Source of the DNA: an uncultured Bacteroidales bacterium
GTDB lineage: Bacteria; Bacteroidota; Bacteroidia; Bacteroidales; Paludibacteraceae
Assembly (NCBI GenBank): GCA_949282265.1
Contig: CASDOZ010000020.1
Span: 1 to 61,471, forward strand
DNA length: 61,471 nt
Direction of reading: 5' to 3'
Positions 1 through 9,324 of this stretch are shown one piece after another. The translations under genes were made by a program, and so were the position numbers. Every line of letters starts with the position of its first letter. Within the stretch, counting starts at the first letter, position 1. Below the pieces are notes generated by a model. That model searched no databases, was not told the DNA's origin, and worked only from the letters and a program-made list of their open reading frames with translations.

Positions 1-468
1 GTGGATGGCGTGGTCGTTGTTGATGTTCCCGTCCTCGTCCACCCGGCAGACAATGGCATGGAGGTGCGGTATGCCGCTCTTGGATTCCTCGTGCAACCAG
101 ACGCTGGACTTGCTGCCCGATACGTTGGTGCGTGGGGAAACAACATTGCCGTCCTTGTCCCGGATTTCCTGCTCGTCGAAAGCCGCCGCGAAGTCGTACC
201 ACAGTTGCCGCCAGTCATCCAAGGTGAAGTCTTCGGTATGTTCCATCGCCGGGCTAATCTCCATGCGGATGACATTGTTCTTGATGTTTGCGTGGTTCAT
301 GGTAGCGAACTTCATTTCCGTCCATATTCCCGTAGCGTCCATGCCCTGCGGCATGAAGTTGTCGCAGATGCGCGTTATCTTTTCGGGATGTTTCTTGTTC
401 CTCGATTCGCCCGATACATAGAGCATCGCCCTTATGCCGTGGGCTACCGCCTTTGCGTTGGCTATCAT
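1..468 (-). CDS. Relaxase / mobilization nuclease, partial (C-terminus beyond window)
   Basis: This reading frame is open from an ATG at 468 to the window edge, giving the first 156 residues. It contains the relaxase metal-binding signature GIPHLHAIVCR (a His-X-His pair) preceded by the family's N-terminal region with MIANAKAVAHG. Relaxases of Bacteroides mobilizable elements nick oriT and stay bound to the transferred strand. The ATG overlaps the stop of the upstream mobC-like gene in an ATGA arrangement, so the two are translationally coupled. Family assignment is from the motif and the MobC neighbour; which element (plasmid, NBU-like or Tn4555-like) cannot be decided because the rest lies outside the window. 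Confidence 0.85.
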   Translation of the reverse strand, partial: MIANAKAVAHGIRAMLYVSGESRNKKHPEKITRICDNFMPQGMDATGIWTEMKFATMNHANIKNNVIRMEISPAMEHTEDFTLDDWRQLWYDFAAAFDEQEIRDKDGNVVSPRTNVSGSKSSVWLHEESKSGIPHLHAIVCRVDEDGNINNDHAIH

Positions 469-902
469 GCGCCGTCCTCCTTATCTTCTTGGTTTGTTGT
501 CCCTGCCGGATAGCTGTTCGCCGTCTGCGTGGACTGCAGGAAGTCGGCGACATGGTTCGTGACATGGGCCACTTTTTCGTACCATTCAAGCATGGTCTCT
601 TCGTGCCGGAAAAGGCGTAGCTTCTCGTTGTCGGTCAGTCCGTGCAGGGCGTTGGCGAAGTTCACCATGTCCGTGCGGCAGGCCGCAAGCTGACGCAAAC
701 CGTCCAGTTCCCTGTCGGAAAGCCTTTGCCGTGCGAGTACCCTTGCCCGGATGAAATCACTGCGTGTCATGCCGCACCGGCTAGCGGTCTCTTTGATTTG
801 CGAAAGCTCCTGTTCCGTGACCTTGGTGACAACCACCTTGTCGCGCCTTATAACGAGCTTCTTTTGCTCATGCTCCTGACTGGAGGTATCTTCGTATTCC
901 AT
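465..902 (-). CDS. mobC: MobC-like plasmid mobilization relaxosome protein
   Basis: This 145-residue protein has the MobC/ribbon-helix-helix layout: a short basic N-terminus, TEQELSQIKETASRCGMT and RSDFIRARVLA, then a helical tail. MobC proteins help the relaxase bind and open oriT. The frame extends upstream to 980, but the ATG at 902 (MEYEDTSSQ) is preferred because the residues before it do not resemble the family and lie over the inverted repeats proposed as oriT. It is coupled by a 4-nt overlap to the relaxase gene. No integrase or cargo gene of the element is visible here. Confidence 0.75.
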   Translation of the reverse strand: MEYEDTSSQEHEQKKLVIRRDKVVVTKVTEQELSQIKETASRCGMTRSDFIRARVLARQRLSDRELDGLRQLAACRTDMVNFANALHGLTDNEKLRLFRHEETMLEWYEKVAHVTNHVADFLQSTQTANSYPAGTTNQEDKEDGA

Positions 903-977
903 ATACAACAGATGTCTTTGAAAAGTCGTGAAACGGTTTCTAAAAGAGGGATGATGCGAGCCTGCGAGCGGCAAGGA

Positions 978-1038
978 CAACAGTCTGCCGGACTGTTGCG
1001 AGGGCGTCGTGGTATTACTGTCCGAAGACGGTAATACC
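978..1038. other. Paired inverted repeats, candidate oriT region
   Basis: Two perfect 8-bp inverted repeats lie upstream of mobC: CAACAGTC/GACTGTTG at 978-985/991-998 and GGTATTAC/GTAATACC at 1011-1018/1031-1038. Origins of transfer usually lie beside the mob genes and carry inverted repeats next to the nick site. That this is oriT is an inference; the second repeat could also be an operator or terminator. Confidence 0.45.
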
Positions 1039-1195
1039 TCGGCATACCTCGCAACTGAACGCTACCGCTCCATTGAATCTATAAAAAAAGCAATAAAAGC
1101 ATATCAGCGGCTTCCGCTTTATCCGCATTTTCCAAGTCCATATCCTTTTTATGCGGCAGCAGAATCCACAACGAGCAACTTTCATTTTTTCTACC

Positions 1196-1203
1196 TATCT
1201 TTG
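1196..1203 (+). promoter_or_regulatory. Bacteroidetes -7 box upstream of uvrA
   Basis: TATCTTTG matches the TAnnTTTG consensus and lies about 84 nt before the uvrA ATG. No clear -33 TTG is seen. The chromosomal backbone must therefore resume before this point. Confidence 0.55.
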
Positions 1204-1286
1204 CAGCAAATACCGGCTGTACGTATACGAACAGTACGGCCGCTTGCAAACAACCATCCATTACGAACCTAAAAACTTATTGCACA

Positions 1287-4079
1287 ATGGATTTCATTCA
1301 CATAAAAGGCGCACGCGTAAACAACCTGAAAAACATCGAGGTGAAAATCCCGCGCGGGCAATTCGTGGTTATCACAGGCTTGTCGGGCAGCGGCAAGTCA
1401 AGCCTGGCGTTCGACACGCTGTATGCCGAGGGACAACGCCGCTATGTGGAAAGCCTGTCGGCCTATGCGCGGCAGTTTTTAGGACGTATGCAAAAGCCGG
1501 AAGTGGATTTTATCCGCGGCATTCCGCCCGCCATTGCCATTGAGCAGAAAGTGAGCACCCGCAACGCACGCTCCACCGTAGGCACAAGCACGGAAATTTA
1601 CGACTACCTGAAACTGCTGTTCGCGCGTGTCGGCAAGACCTATTCGCCCATTTCCGGCTGTTTGGTGCAGAAACACCAGCCGCAGGATGTCGTGGATTTT
1701 GCCATGCGGCAGCCCGAGGGGACGCGCATGATTCTATTCGCGCCGTTGGCGGAACACACTGACCGTACCATGCAGCAGCATTTGGAACTCCTTGCCACGC
1801 AAGGTTTCAGCCGCGTGCAAGTCAATGATGATTTGATACGCATACAGGAAATCACGGAAGGGAAACGGAACTTGCAGAAAAACGACCGTCTGCGGCTCAT
1901 GATTGACCGCATCGTAGCTGACGGCGAAGCAAGCACCGCCAACCGGTTTACTGATTCCGTGGAAACTGCTTTTTTTGAAGGCGATGGCAGTTGCATCTTG
2001 CAAGTATTCGACGGAAACGGACCGCATGAACATTATTTTTCCATCCGCTTTGAAGCCGACGGCATGACCTTCGAACTGCCGAGCCAGCACATGTTCGACT
2101 TCAACAACCCGTTGGGCGCCTGCCCTACCTGCGAAGGCTTCGGAAGCATTATCGGCATTGACCCCGACCTGGTCATTCCAAACAAAAGCCTGAGTATCTA
2201 CCAGGAAGCCATCGCCTGCTGGAAAGGCGAAAAAATGAGCCAATGGAACAAAGAGCTGATAACACATGCATCAAAATTCGGTTTCCCGATACACAAACCG
2301 TATTACGAGCTCACCCCCGAACAAAAACAACTGCTGTGGACGGGCAACGAATATTTCCACGGATTGAACGAATTTTTCAAAATGCTGGAAGAAAAAGCAT
2401 ACGCCAAAATACAATACCGCGTCATGCTGGCACGCTACCGCGGCAAAACCGTGTGCCCGACATGCGGAGGCGCACGCCTGCGGAAAGAAGCCAATTATGT
2501 CAAGTTCGGCGGGAAAAGCATTTCCGAACTGGTCTGCCTGCCCGTGACGAAATTGCTGGATTTCTTCAAGCAAATACAATTGGACGAAACCGACAAACTG
2601 GCGGCGCAGCGGTTGCTGCATGAAATCACATCGCGGCTGCAATTCCTGGCAGATGTCGGCCTCGGCTACCTGACGCTGAACCGCTTGTCCAACACGCTTT
2701 CCGGCGGCGAAAGCCAACGTATCAACCTGGCTACATCCTTGGGCAGCAGCCTGGTCGGTTCGCTGTACATTCTGGACGAGCCGAGCATCGGACTGCATCC
2801 GCGCGACACGCAACAGCTTATCTCCGTACTGGAACAACTCCGCGATTTGGGCAATACAGTCGTCGTCGTCGAGCACGACGAAGAAATCATGCGCGCGGCG
2901 GACTACATCATCGACATCGGCCCCGAGGCCGGACGACACGGCGGTGAAGTGGTCCTGGCCATGCCGGTCAAGGACATCAACAAGGCCACGCCGGAGCAGC
3001 TGGAACAATCCCATACGCTGGCTTATCTGACCGGCAAGGAAAAAATAGAAACGCCGAAGTTCCGCCGCAAATGGAACAACTATATCGAAGTCATAGGCGC
3101 TTGTGAGAACAACTTGAAAAATGTGAACGTCAAATTTCCGCTCAACGTCATGACCGTTGTAACCGGCGTTTCTGGCTCAGGAAAATCCAGTCTGGTGCGC
3201 CAGGTTTTCTACGCTGCACTCAAAAAATATTACGGCGGGGTTGCCGAACGGACGGGCGCATACGACACCCTGCGCGGCAGTATGCATCTGGCCAAAGACA
3301 TTGAAATCGTGGACCAGAACCCGATCGGACGTTCATCGCGTTCCAATCCGGTTACCTACATCAAGGCCTACGATGAAATCAGGAAGTTGTTTGCTGACCA
3401 GCAACTGTCCAAACAAATGGGTTACACGGCCGCCTATTTTTCCTTCAACACGCCGGGCGGACGCTGCGAAGAATGCCAGGGCGAAGGCACTGTTACGGTC
3501 GAAATGCAGTTCATGGCCGATTTAGTGCTGGAATGTGAACACTGCCACGGCAAACATTTCAAGCCGGACACGCTGGAAGTCATGTACAGAGGCCGGAATA
3601 TTTACGATGTGTTGAACATGACCGTCAACCAGGCCATCGAGTTTTTCGGGCAAGGGACGGGCAGCACGGAAAAGAAAATCGTCAGCAAACTGAAACCGTT
3701 GCAGGATGTCGGCATCGGCTACATCAAATTGGGGCAAAGCAGCAGCACGCTCTCGGGCGGTGAAAGCCAGCGCGTCAAATTAGCATCGATTTTAGCCTCC
3801 GAAAAGGCCACGCCGACCATTTTCGTCTTTGACGAGCCGACGACCGGCCTGCACTTCCATGACATAAAAACCTTGATGAAAGCCTTGAACGCGCTTATCG
3901 AACGCGGGCACACCGTCATCATCATTGAGCACAACACGGAAGTCATCAAATGTGCCGACCACGTCATCGATTTGGGGCCGGAAGGCGGTGAAAAAGGCGG
4001 CCACATCGTATTTGAAGGTACGCCCGAAGCACTTGCCAAATGCAAGGAAAGTTATACGGGACAAGCCATCAGGCTGTAA
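1287..4079 (+). CDS. uvrA: UvrABC excinuclease subunit A
   Basis: This 930-residue protein is full length for UvrA, the damage-recognition ATPase of nucleotide excision repair. It has two ABC ATPase modules: Walker A GLSGSGKSS at about residue 31 and GVSGSGKSS at about 625, with signature SGGESQR near 470 and 823. Cysteine pairs of the zinc-binding modules (CPTC, CPTCGG, CEECQG, CEHCHG) are present. The ATG at 1287 is followed by the family start MDFIHIKGARVNNLKNI. It stands alone, convergent with the glycosyltransferase gene 22 nt downstream. Bacteroidales often carry more than one uvrA; which paralog this is cannot be told here. uvrB is encoded about 17 kb away. Confidence 0.97.
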   Translation: MDFIHIKGARVNNLKNIEVKIPRGQFVVITGLSGSGKSSLAFDTLYAEGQRRYVESLSAYARQFLGRMQKPEVDFIRGIPPAIAIEQKVSTRNARSTVGTSTEIYDYLKLLFARVGKTYSPISGCLVQKHQPQDVVDFAMRQPEGTRMILFAPLAEHTDRTMQQHLELLATQGFSRVQVNDDLIRIQEITEGKRNLQKNDRLRLMIDRIVADGEASTANRFTDSVETAFFEGDGSCILQVFDGNGPHEHYFSIRFEADGMTFELPSQHMFDFNNPLGACPTCEGFGSIIGIDPDLVIPNKSLSIYQEAIACWKGEKMSQWNKELITHASKFGFPIHKPYYELTPEQKQLLWTGNEYFHGLNEFFKMLEEKAYAKIQYRVMLARYRGKTVCPTCGGARLRKEANYVKFGGKSISELVCLPVTKLLDFFKQIQLDETDKLAAQRLLHEITSRLQFLADVGLGYLTLNRLSNTLSGGESQRINLATSLGSSLVGSLYILDEPSIGLHPRDTQQLISVLEQLRDLGNTVVVVEHDEEIMRAADYIIDIGPEAGRHGGEVVLAMPVKDINKATPEQLEQSHTLAYLTGKEKIETPKFRRKWNNYIEVIGACENNLKNVNVKFPLNVMTVVTGVSGSGKSSLVRQVFYAALKKYYGGVAERTGAYDTLRGSMHLAKDIEIVDQNPIGRSSRSNPVTYIKAYDEIRKLFADQQLSKQMGYTAAYFSFNTPGGRCEECQGEGTVTVEMQFMADLVLECEHCHGKHFKPDTLEVMYRGRNIYDVLNMTVNQAIEFFGQGTGSTEKKIVSKLKPLQDVGIGYIKLGQSSSTLSGGESQRVKLASILASEKATPTIFVFDEPTTGLHFHDIKTLMKALNALIERGHTVIIIEHNTEVIKCADHVIDLGPEGGEKGGHIVFEGTPEALAKCKESYTGQAIRL

Positions 4080-4101
4080 AAAGATTTCGGCAAATATACC
4101 T

Positions 4102-5223
4102 TTATGCAAATCCCGCGCTGTTGCCACGGGATTTTTTCTGCGTGCCGAAACATGCGTGCAATACGGAAACCGACACGTAAAACGGATAAACCAACGAAAG
4201 CAAAAAAGACATGGCCGCGACATGCTTGTACGCGAAAAACGGCTGTGCCAGTTTCAGGAACAGGCCGTCAAGCAGCCACTTTACAAGGAAGACCGCCAGC
4301 CAGGACCATGCCAGCGCGACATTGAAAAAAGCCCCGAAGAACAACACCAGCCACAGCAGGTTGACAGCGAAAACCACCACGGCAACCGCAATCGTGTCCG
4401 CATCCGTGTAGTGTCCGGCCTTCGATGTCCAGCGCCCGCGCTGACGGACAAACGAACGCAAATCAGGGCAAGTGGACGTGTAAACCATTGCTTTACGGGA
4501 TTTCAGGAAACGAATCCGCAAGCCGCGCCTCTTGAAGCTGTGCAGCAAAAACATGTCATCACCCGAGGGCAATTCCCCATGCAAATCTGCCTGGCTTGCC
4601 AGCCATTCCTGCCGCCGGAACGCCAAGTTTGCACCGTTGCACATAATTGGATGCCGCCATGCTGCCATGGCTGCGCCCGATGCCACCAAAGTGGCAAACT
4701 CCAACTGCTGCAAGCGTGAGAAAAAGCCATCGCCCTGCATGGAAACCGGCAAAATCAGCAAGTCGAAAGGCTGCTGGACATAAGCGGCAGCTACCGTCTG
4801 CAACCACGTTTCCGGCACTATGCAATCGGCATCCGTGCACAAGACCAACTCCGAAGCCGCCGAGCGGATTCCTGTTGCCAAAGCCTTCTTTTTTGAGGAA
4901 CCGCCGGCCGTGGACAGCACGCGAATAGCGGAATAACGCGCAACATATCTATCCATGACAGCAGGCGTATCGTCTGTCGAATTATCGTTTACAAGGATTA
5001 TTTCCGCAGGAGAAAGCGTCTGCCTGACCAGACTGTCCAACAAAGCCGGTAAATGTTCCGCTTCGTTCCGGCAGGCCACCACGACGGCAACCGCGGGCAA
5101 CTGTTCCATTGGCATAACAGTATCTTGTGCCGCCTGCTCCGGCAAGCGTTTCCAGCCACACATGAACAGCAGCAACAAAACGGCGTATATGCCCATCACG
5201 ACAACAACCGGAACGACCCACAT
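4102..5223 (-). CDS. Family 2 glycosyltransferase, membrane-bound
   Basis: This 373-residue protein has an N-terminal membrane helix, then a GT-A catalytic domain with VVACRNEAEHLPALL, the NDNSTDDT segment, the metal-binding DAD in LCTDADC and the RQRGRW motif (the QxxRW signature of processive and related GT2 enzymes). Two to three hydrophobic segments follow at the C-terminus. It probably transfers a sugar to a lipid or cell-surface acceptor; the substrate is unknown. The frame runs to a TTG at 5232, but the ATG at 5223 (MWVVPVVVV) begins one base after the aroA stop and is preferred. It is probably cotranscribed with aroA. Confidence 0.85.
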   Translation of the reverse strand: MWVVPVVVVMGIYAVLLLLFMCGWKRLPEQAAQDTVMPMEQLPAVAVVVACRNEAEHLPALLDSLVRQTLSPAEIILVNDNSTDDTPAVMDRYVARYSAIRVLSTAGGSSKKKALATGIRSAASELVLCTDADCIVPETWLQTVAAAYVQQPFDLLILPVSMQGDGFFSRLQQLEFATLVASGAAMAAWRHPIMCNGANLAFRRQEWLASQADLHGELPSGDDMFLLHSFKRRGLRIRFLKSRKAMVYTSTCPDLRSFVRQRGRWTSKAGHYTDADTIAVAVVVFAVNLLWLVLFFGAFFNVALAWSWLAVFLVKWLLDGLFLKLAQPFFAYKHVAAMSFLLSLVYPFYVSVSVLHACFGTQKKSRGNSAGFA

Positions 5224-5224
5224 G

Positions 5225-6418
5225 TCAATCAAGCATCAGTTTGCGTTTTTCTTCCCAGAAACCCGGGTAGGATTTCGTAACCACTTCCGGGTGTTCAATC
5301 GTCATGCGGAAACGCATTGCCGCGGGAGCGAATGACATGGCCATACGATGGTCCTGATAAGTGGCTATGCTGACAGGTTCGGCCACAGGCACACGTGCAC
5401 CATCCCAACTCAACTCCCCGACATTCGTTTCCTGCAAGACGAAACCTAACTTGCCCAGTTCGGCTATCAAAGCCGCGATACGGTCTGTTTCCTTGATTTT
5501 AAGCGTTTGCAAACCACTGAACTTAAACGGAATTCCGCACAAACAACAAGCTACGGCAACCGTTTGGGCCAAATCCGGCTGATTGACAAAATCGTATGCG
5601 AAAGACGGCACATAACGGCCGCTCGCCGTAATTTGCACGCCTTCCGCCATATATTTAGTTTCCACACCCAAGGGGCGGAAAATATCCGCGACATGCGAAT
5701 CCCCCTGCAAACTGTCCGCATACAGATGCGGCAAAAAAATGCTCCCTTCACCGGCAACCGCCAGCCACTCGTACCAATAAGAAGCAGCCGACCAATCATT
5801 TTCAACCGTAAAAACAGCCGGGGAATACGGTTTTATTCCTACCGCAATGTGCAGATAATCCACCTGCAATTCCGCACCGAAAGCGCGCATCAAAGCCGCT
5901 GTCATATCGACATAGGAACGGCTGACCAGATTACCACGCAATTCCATTTGCAGGCCATCGCGCATATAAGGCGCCACCATCATCAAGGCTGAAATATACT
6001 GGCTGCTCACACTGCCGTCCAATGCCAATGAACCGCCCTGCAAAACCTTCCCCTTGATTCTCAAAGGCGGGAAACCGTCCGCTTCCAAGTAAGCAATATC
6101 CGCACCCAGGCTGTTCAGGGCATCGACCAATATCCGAATGGGACGCTGTTTCATGCGTGCGCTGCCGGTCAATGTCCATTCGCTGGGAGTTCCGGCAAGC
6201 AAAGCCGTCAGGAAACGCATGGCTGTACCGGCCGCGCCAATATCAAAGACAGTTTTCCCGGAACGCATGTCCGAAAGTGCACGCTGCATGGCCTGCGTAT
6301 CATCGCAATCGGACAGGTTCCTGACTTCCTGCGGCCGCGCCGACAAGGCATTCATTAAAAGCACGCGGTTGCAAATGCTTTTCGATGCCGGCAAATTGAT
6401 TGTAACAGTCGGTTGCAT
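5225..6418 (-). CDS. aroA: 3-phosphoshikimate 1-carboxyvinyltransferase (EPSP synthase)
   Basis: AroA joins phosphoenolpyruvate to shikimate-3-phosphate in chorismate synthesis. The 397-residue product has PASKSICNR near the N-terminus (the catalytic Lys of the substrate loop), a GTAMRFL segment, KETDR and the C-terminal DHRMAMSFA motif. The frame can be extended to 6448, but a -7 box at 6443-6436 puts the transcript start between the two ATGs, so the start at 6418 (MQPTVTINLPASKS) is chosen. It is shorter than E. coli AroA (427), as is usual in Bacteroidales. The next pathway enzyme, aroC, lies at 40.7 kb. Confidence 0.95.
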   Translation of the reverse strand: MQPTVTINLPASKSICNRVLLMNALSARPQEVRNLSDCDDTQAMQRALSDMRSGKTVFDIGAAGTAMRFLTALLAGTPSEWTLTGSARMKQRPIRILVDALNSLGADIAYLEADGFPPLRIKGKVLQGGSLALDGSVSSQYISALMMVAPYMRDGLQMELRGNLVSRSYVDMTAALMRAFGAELQVDYLHIAVGIKPYSPAVFTVENDWSAASYWYEWLAVAGEGSIFLPHLYADSLQGDSHVADIFRPLGVETKYMAEGVQITASGRYVPSFAYDFVNQPDLAQTVAVACCLCGIPFKFSGLQTLKIKETDRIAALIAELGKLGFVLQETNVGELSWDGARVPVAEPVSIATYQDHRMAMSFAPAAMRFRMTIEHPEVVTKSYPGFWEEKRKLMLD

Positions 6419-6435
6419 AAAATGTTTTATCGCGG

Positions 6436-6443
6436 CAAAAATA
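6436..6443 (-). promoter_or_regulatory. -7 box for aroA
   Basis: On the minus strand TATTTTTG matches TAnnTTTG. It lies 18 nt before the ATG at 6418, giving a very short leader and excluding the upstream ATG at 6448. Confidence 0.6.
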
Positions 6444-6604
6444 CGCAAATAGGGTCACTGTTGCAAGAGGTTTGCGAATTGCAGACATTCCGGCAATCGT
6501 ATTGCACTCATTTTTATAGCTGAAAAACAATGCCAACACCAAGCAAAACAGGCATAACTGACATAAAATTCAGCTGTTCCCTGTTTTTATAACGGGACAT
6601 TTTG

Positions 6605-6612
6605 TATTTTTG
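6605..6612 (+). promoter_or_regulatory. -7 box for the methyltransferase gene
   Basis: TATTTTTG followed by CAG lies 38 nt before the ATG at 6650 and just downstream of the in-frame alternative start at 6602, which it therefore argues against. Confidence 0.55.
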
Positions 6613-6649
6613 CAGAAACAAATTCGGCATAGCCAACATTCACGAACCA

Positions 6650-7549
6650 ATGGAACGTATCACATTACATACATGCCCGCTTTGCGGAAATGACTATCTG
6701 GAACCCGTCATGGAGTGCAAGGATTATTATGCCAGCGGGGAAACATACGGACTGGCAAAATGCAGCAAATGCGGATTCCTGCTCACGCAAAACGTGCCGG
6801 ACGAAACGGAAATAGGACGTTACTACGAAACTCCCGCCTATATATCACACTCGGACACACGGAAAGGACTGACAAACAGCCTGTACCACATTGTCAGGAA
6901 ACACATGCTCAAACGCAAACGCCGGTTAGTGGAAAATATTTCAGGACGGACAAACGGCAACTTGCTTGATTACGGGACTGGAACCGGCTATTTTGCACAG
7001 GCCATGAAAGAAGCCGGCTGGCATGTTACCGCCATTGAAAAAAGCGAGCAGGCACGCAAAACCGCACTGGACAACTTCGGTTTGCAAGTAGGCAGCGAAC
7101 AAACCTTCGGTCAATTGCCAACGGGAACGTTCCATGTCATCACGTTGTGGCACGTCCTGGAGCATCTGCAAAACCTGAACGAAATGTGGGAACAACTCCG
7201 CCAACTGTTAGCACCTGGTGGCTGTCTGATTATCGCCGTGCCCAATTGCCAATCGGCTGATGCCGGATATTACGGCAACACATGGGCTGCTTATGATGTT
7301 CCGCGCCACCTGTGGCATTTCTCGCCGGATACCATGCGGCAATTTGCCGAAAAACACGGTTTCCGCCTTATCCGGACACTGCCCATGCCGTTCGATGCCT
7401 TTTACGTATCCATCCTTTCAGAAAAATACAGGCAAGCAGGCTTGCCATTCGTCAAAGGAATGTACAGCGGCCTGCGGGCATGGTTCCAGGCACGCAAGCA
7501 GCCCGATAAAAGCAGTTCGCTGATTTATGTTCTCCGTGTTGGGGAATAG
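6650..7549 (+). CDS. SAM-dependent methyltransferase with N-terminal zinc-ribbon
   Basis: This 299-residue protein begins with a four-cysteine zinc-ribbon-like element (CPLCGN and CSKCGF). A class I methyltransferase domain follows with motif I LLDYGTGTGYFA, an acidic residue in VTAIEKSE, and HVLEHLQN followed by LAPGGCLIIAVPN. This architecture is common among methyltransferases of surface-sugar and small-molecule pathways; the acceptor is unknown. The ATG at 6650 is used because the promoter -7 box lies upstream of it. It is monocistronic, convergent with the secreted-protein gene at 7633. Confidence 0.85.
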   Translation: MERITLHTCPLCGNDYLEPVMECKDYYASGETYGLAKCSKCGFLLTQNVPDETEIGRYYETPAYISHSDTRKGLTNSLYHIVRKHMLKRKRRLVENISGRTNGNLLDYGTGTGYFAQAMKEAGWHVTAIEKSEQARKTALDNFGLQVGSEQTFGQLPTGTFHVITLWHVLEHLQNLNEMWEQLRQLLAPGGCLIIAVPNCQSADAGYYGNTWAAYDVPRHLWHFSPDTMRQFAEKHGFRLIRTLPMPFDAFYVSILSEKYRQAGLPFVKGMYSGLRAWFQARKQPDKSSSLIYVLRVGE

Positions 7550-7558
7550 CAAAAAATA

Positions 7559-7585
7559 AACCGGCCCATTGCACATGAGCCGGTT
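7559..7585 (-). terminator. Terminator hairpin for the GH29 operon
   Basis: AACCGGC/GCCGGTT form a 7-bp stem. On the minus strand the stem is followed by TATTTTTTGC, a usable T tract, just past the stop of the secreted-protein gene. Confidence 0.6.
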
Positions 7586-7632
7586 CCACAATCTGAATAA
7601 TCCGTTTTTTATACTTCATCCGGGCTTTCGAG

Positions 7633-9303
7633 TCAACGGACAAGATATTTCTGCCCATTGACAATATACACGCCGGAAGGAAGACCGATTACCTTTTCTC
7701 CACTCAGGACACTTTTATCCATTACAATGCCACTTGCATTCACAATGCAATATTCCTGGGCTGAGTTGCTTTTCAAAGTCAAATTTCCTTTTCCTGGCAA
7801 TACATTCAGCCCATCGGCCTGCTGTGATGAAAGGCCGGTCGGATTCTTGTTGGTGAACTTTATCTCTATGGAAACATTACCATCGACATATTCTGCAGGA
7901 ATAGTAATTAATCCATCTTCACTCAACGCAATTTTTTCTACCTGCCACTGGCGGTTTTCGCATACATATTGTTCACCTGTGAAATTGTAGCCATGCTTGA
8001 TTTCCAATCCCGTGATTTCATAATCGCCATCCATTTCAACATTAAAGCTAAATGCCTGACCAAATGGAATCTGGGCGGGAAGTTGTCCGCCATCGGCAGC
8101 AGTAACATCACACATACGGGCCGTAACCGACAGGTTGACATTCTCCATATGGACATTGGCAAGCAAGTCAACTATCGCGCCACCATTATTGATAATAAGA
8201 TTGCCCGAAGCCGTATTACCACCAGCATCATCGCTGTTCCAGTCAACCTTGCAACGAATCCGGTAGAACCCCGGTTCCATATCTGCCGGTATCGTAAATG
8301 CTGGCGGATCGGCATGAGTATCCTTAGAAGCACTGACACCATTACTATTATATCCATTATCTTCATTTTCTCCCAAGAACGAATATGCCACAAGATCGCT
8401 ATTTGCCGTAGGCCTGTTGCCGCTTATCTCAGGCGTAAACTTGCCATCATTACCCTTGTCCAAATAAACATACCTATGCATCCAATCGCCTTTATAATTA
8501 AATTGCGCCGTTATTTGTTCACCTACCAGAACTTCAAGGGGTTCTGCATCAATCTTATCTATATAGGCTGTCTTATAACTTGAAAGATCAAAAGTCAAAT
8601 TGGCTCCTTTATTACCTGTAAATGTAAGGCCGTTTAGCTTTCTTTCGCTTTCCCTTATGTTTTTCTGTTCTTTGTCAAACGAAAGAGGATAAACCTCCGT
8701 GGAGAACCGAGGTTGTGCATCATCGTTGTGGATTATCTCATCAAAATAAACGATATAGTCATCATCGGTAGGCAACATGGATTTTGTATCCGGAACAATC
8801 ACAAGGCTATGTAGCTGTGCCGCTGCATTTCCAGAGATTTTGAATACAGCATCCGCCCATTTCCCGGCGGGTATTTCCTTGGTCGATACCCTTACCAACT
8901 GGAAAACCTCCGCACTCTGTGCCGGCCAGTCATTCCGTTTGCCAAGACCAATCAAAGCAAGGGAACCTTTCTTCGGGGTTTTCACCAGCACGTGTATATA
9001 AGATTGCGTGCTGGACAACTGGATTGGGGTCTGCAAATCGATTCTTGCGCCATAAAGATGACTGCCGTACCTTGACCGGTTAAAAGCCAAAACTTTCGCT
9101 GTTTCGTTTACTCCCTCCTCCGGGGACGGGTTGTCAATAATCTCAACTTGGCCTGCAAGCTCACCGGTACGGAACGGGGAATCCACCCAATAATCATAGG
9201 TTGAAATGGCCTTATGATTATTTTCTTCAAAATTTATGGTCTGTGCCATGCCCGCCATGGTTATCATTGAGACGGACAATATGGATAATATGTATTTTTT
9301 CAT
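7633..9303 (-). CDS. Secreted protein with C-terminal sorting-type domain, partner of GH29 fucosidase
   Basis: This 556-residue protein has a signal peptide (MKKYILSILSVSMITMAGMAQ). A lectin-like or beta-sandwich region follows, then a segment resembling GEVED-type modules (YVYLDKGNDGKFTPE to GFYRIRCKVDWNSDDAGG). The last 65 residues (GIVMDKSVLSGEKVIGLPSGVYIVNGQKYLV) look like the short type A C-terminal domains of type IX secretion cargo and of many gut Bacteroidales proteins. The ATG at 9303 is used because the longer frame begins at a TTG. It lies 21 nt downstream of the fucosidase gene, so it probably helps bind or process fucosylated glycans. No catalytic motif is recognised. Confidence 0.7.
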   Translation of the reverse strand: MKKYILSILSVSMITMAGMAQTINFEENNHKAISTYDYWVDSPFRTGELAGQVEIIDNPSPEEGVNETAKVLAFNRSRYGSHLYGARIDLQTPIQLSSTQSYIHVLVKTPKKGSLALIGLGKRNDWPAQSAEVFQLVRVSTKEIPAGKWADAVFKISGNAAAQLHSLVIVPDTKSMLPTDDDYIVYFDEIIHNDDAQPRFSTEVYPLSFDKEQKNIRESERKLNGLTFTGNKGANLTFDLSSYKTAYIDKIDAEPLEVLVGEQITAQFNYKGDWMHRYVYLDKGNDGKFTPEISGNRPTANSDLVAYSFLGENEDNGYNSNGVSASKDTHADPPAFTIPADMEPGFYRIRCKVDWNSDDAGGNTASGNLIINNGGAIVDLLANVHMENVNLSVTARMCDVTAADGGQLPAQIPFGQAFSFNVEMDGDYEITGLEIKHGYNFTGEQYVCENRQWQVEKIALSEDGLITIPAEYVDGNVSIEIKFTNKNPTGLSSQQADGLNVLPGKGNLTLKSNSAQEYCIVNASGIVMDKSVLSGEKVIGLPSGVYIVNGQKYLVR

Positions 9304-9324
9304 TCTATTCAAGATTTAAAGTGT

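Noticed and set aside
1-513. Two plus-strand open frames over the relaxase region (170 and 138 codons)
   Set aside because: They are antisense to a clear relaxase frame carrying HLHA and coupled to mobC; their sequences resemble no family.
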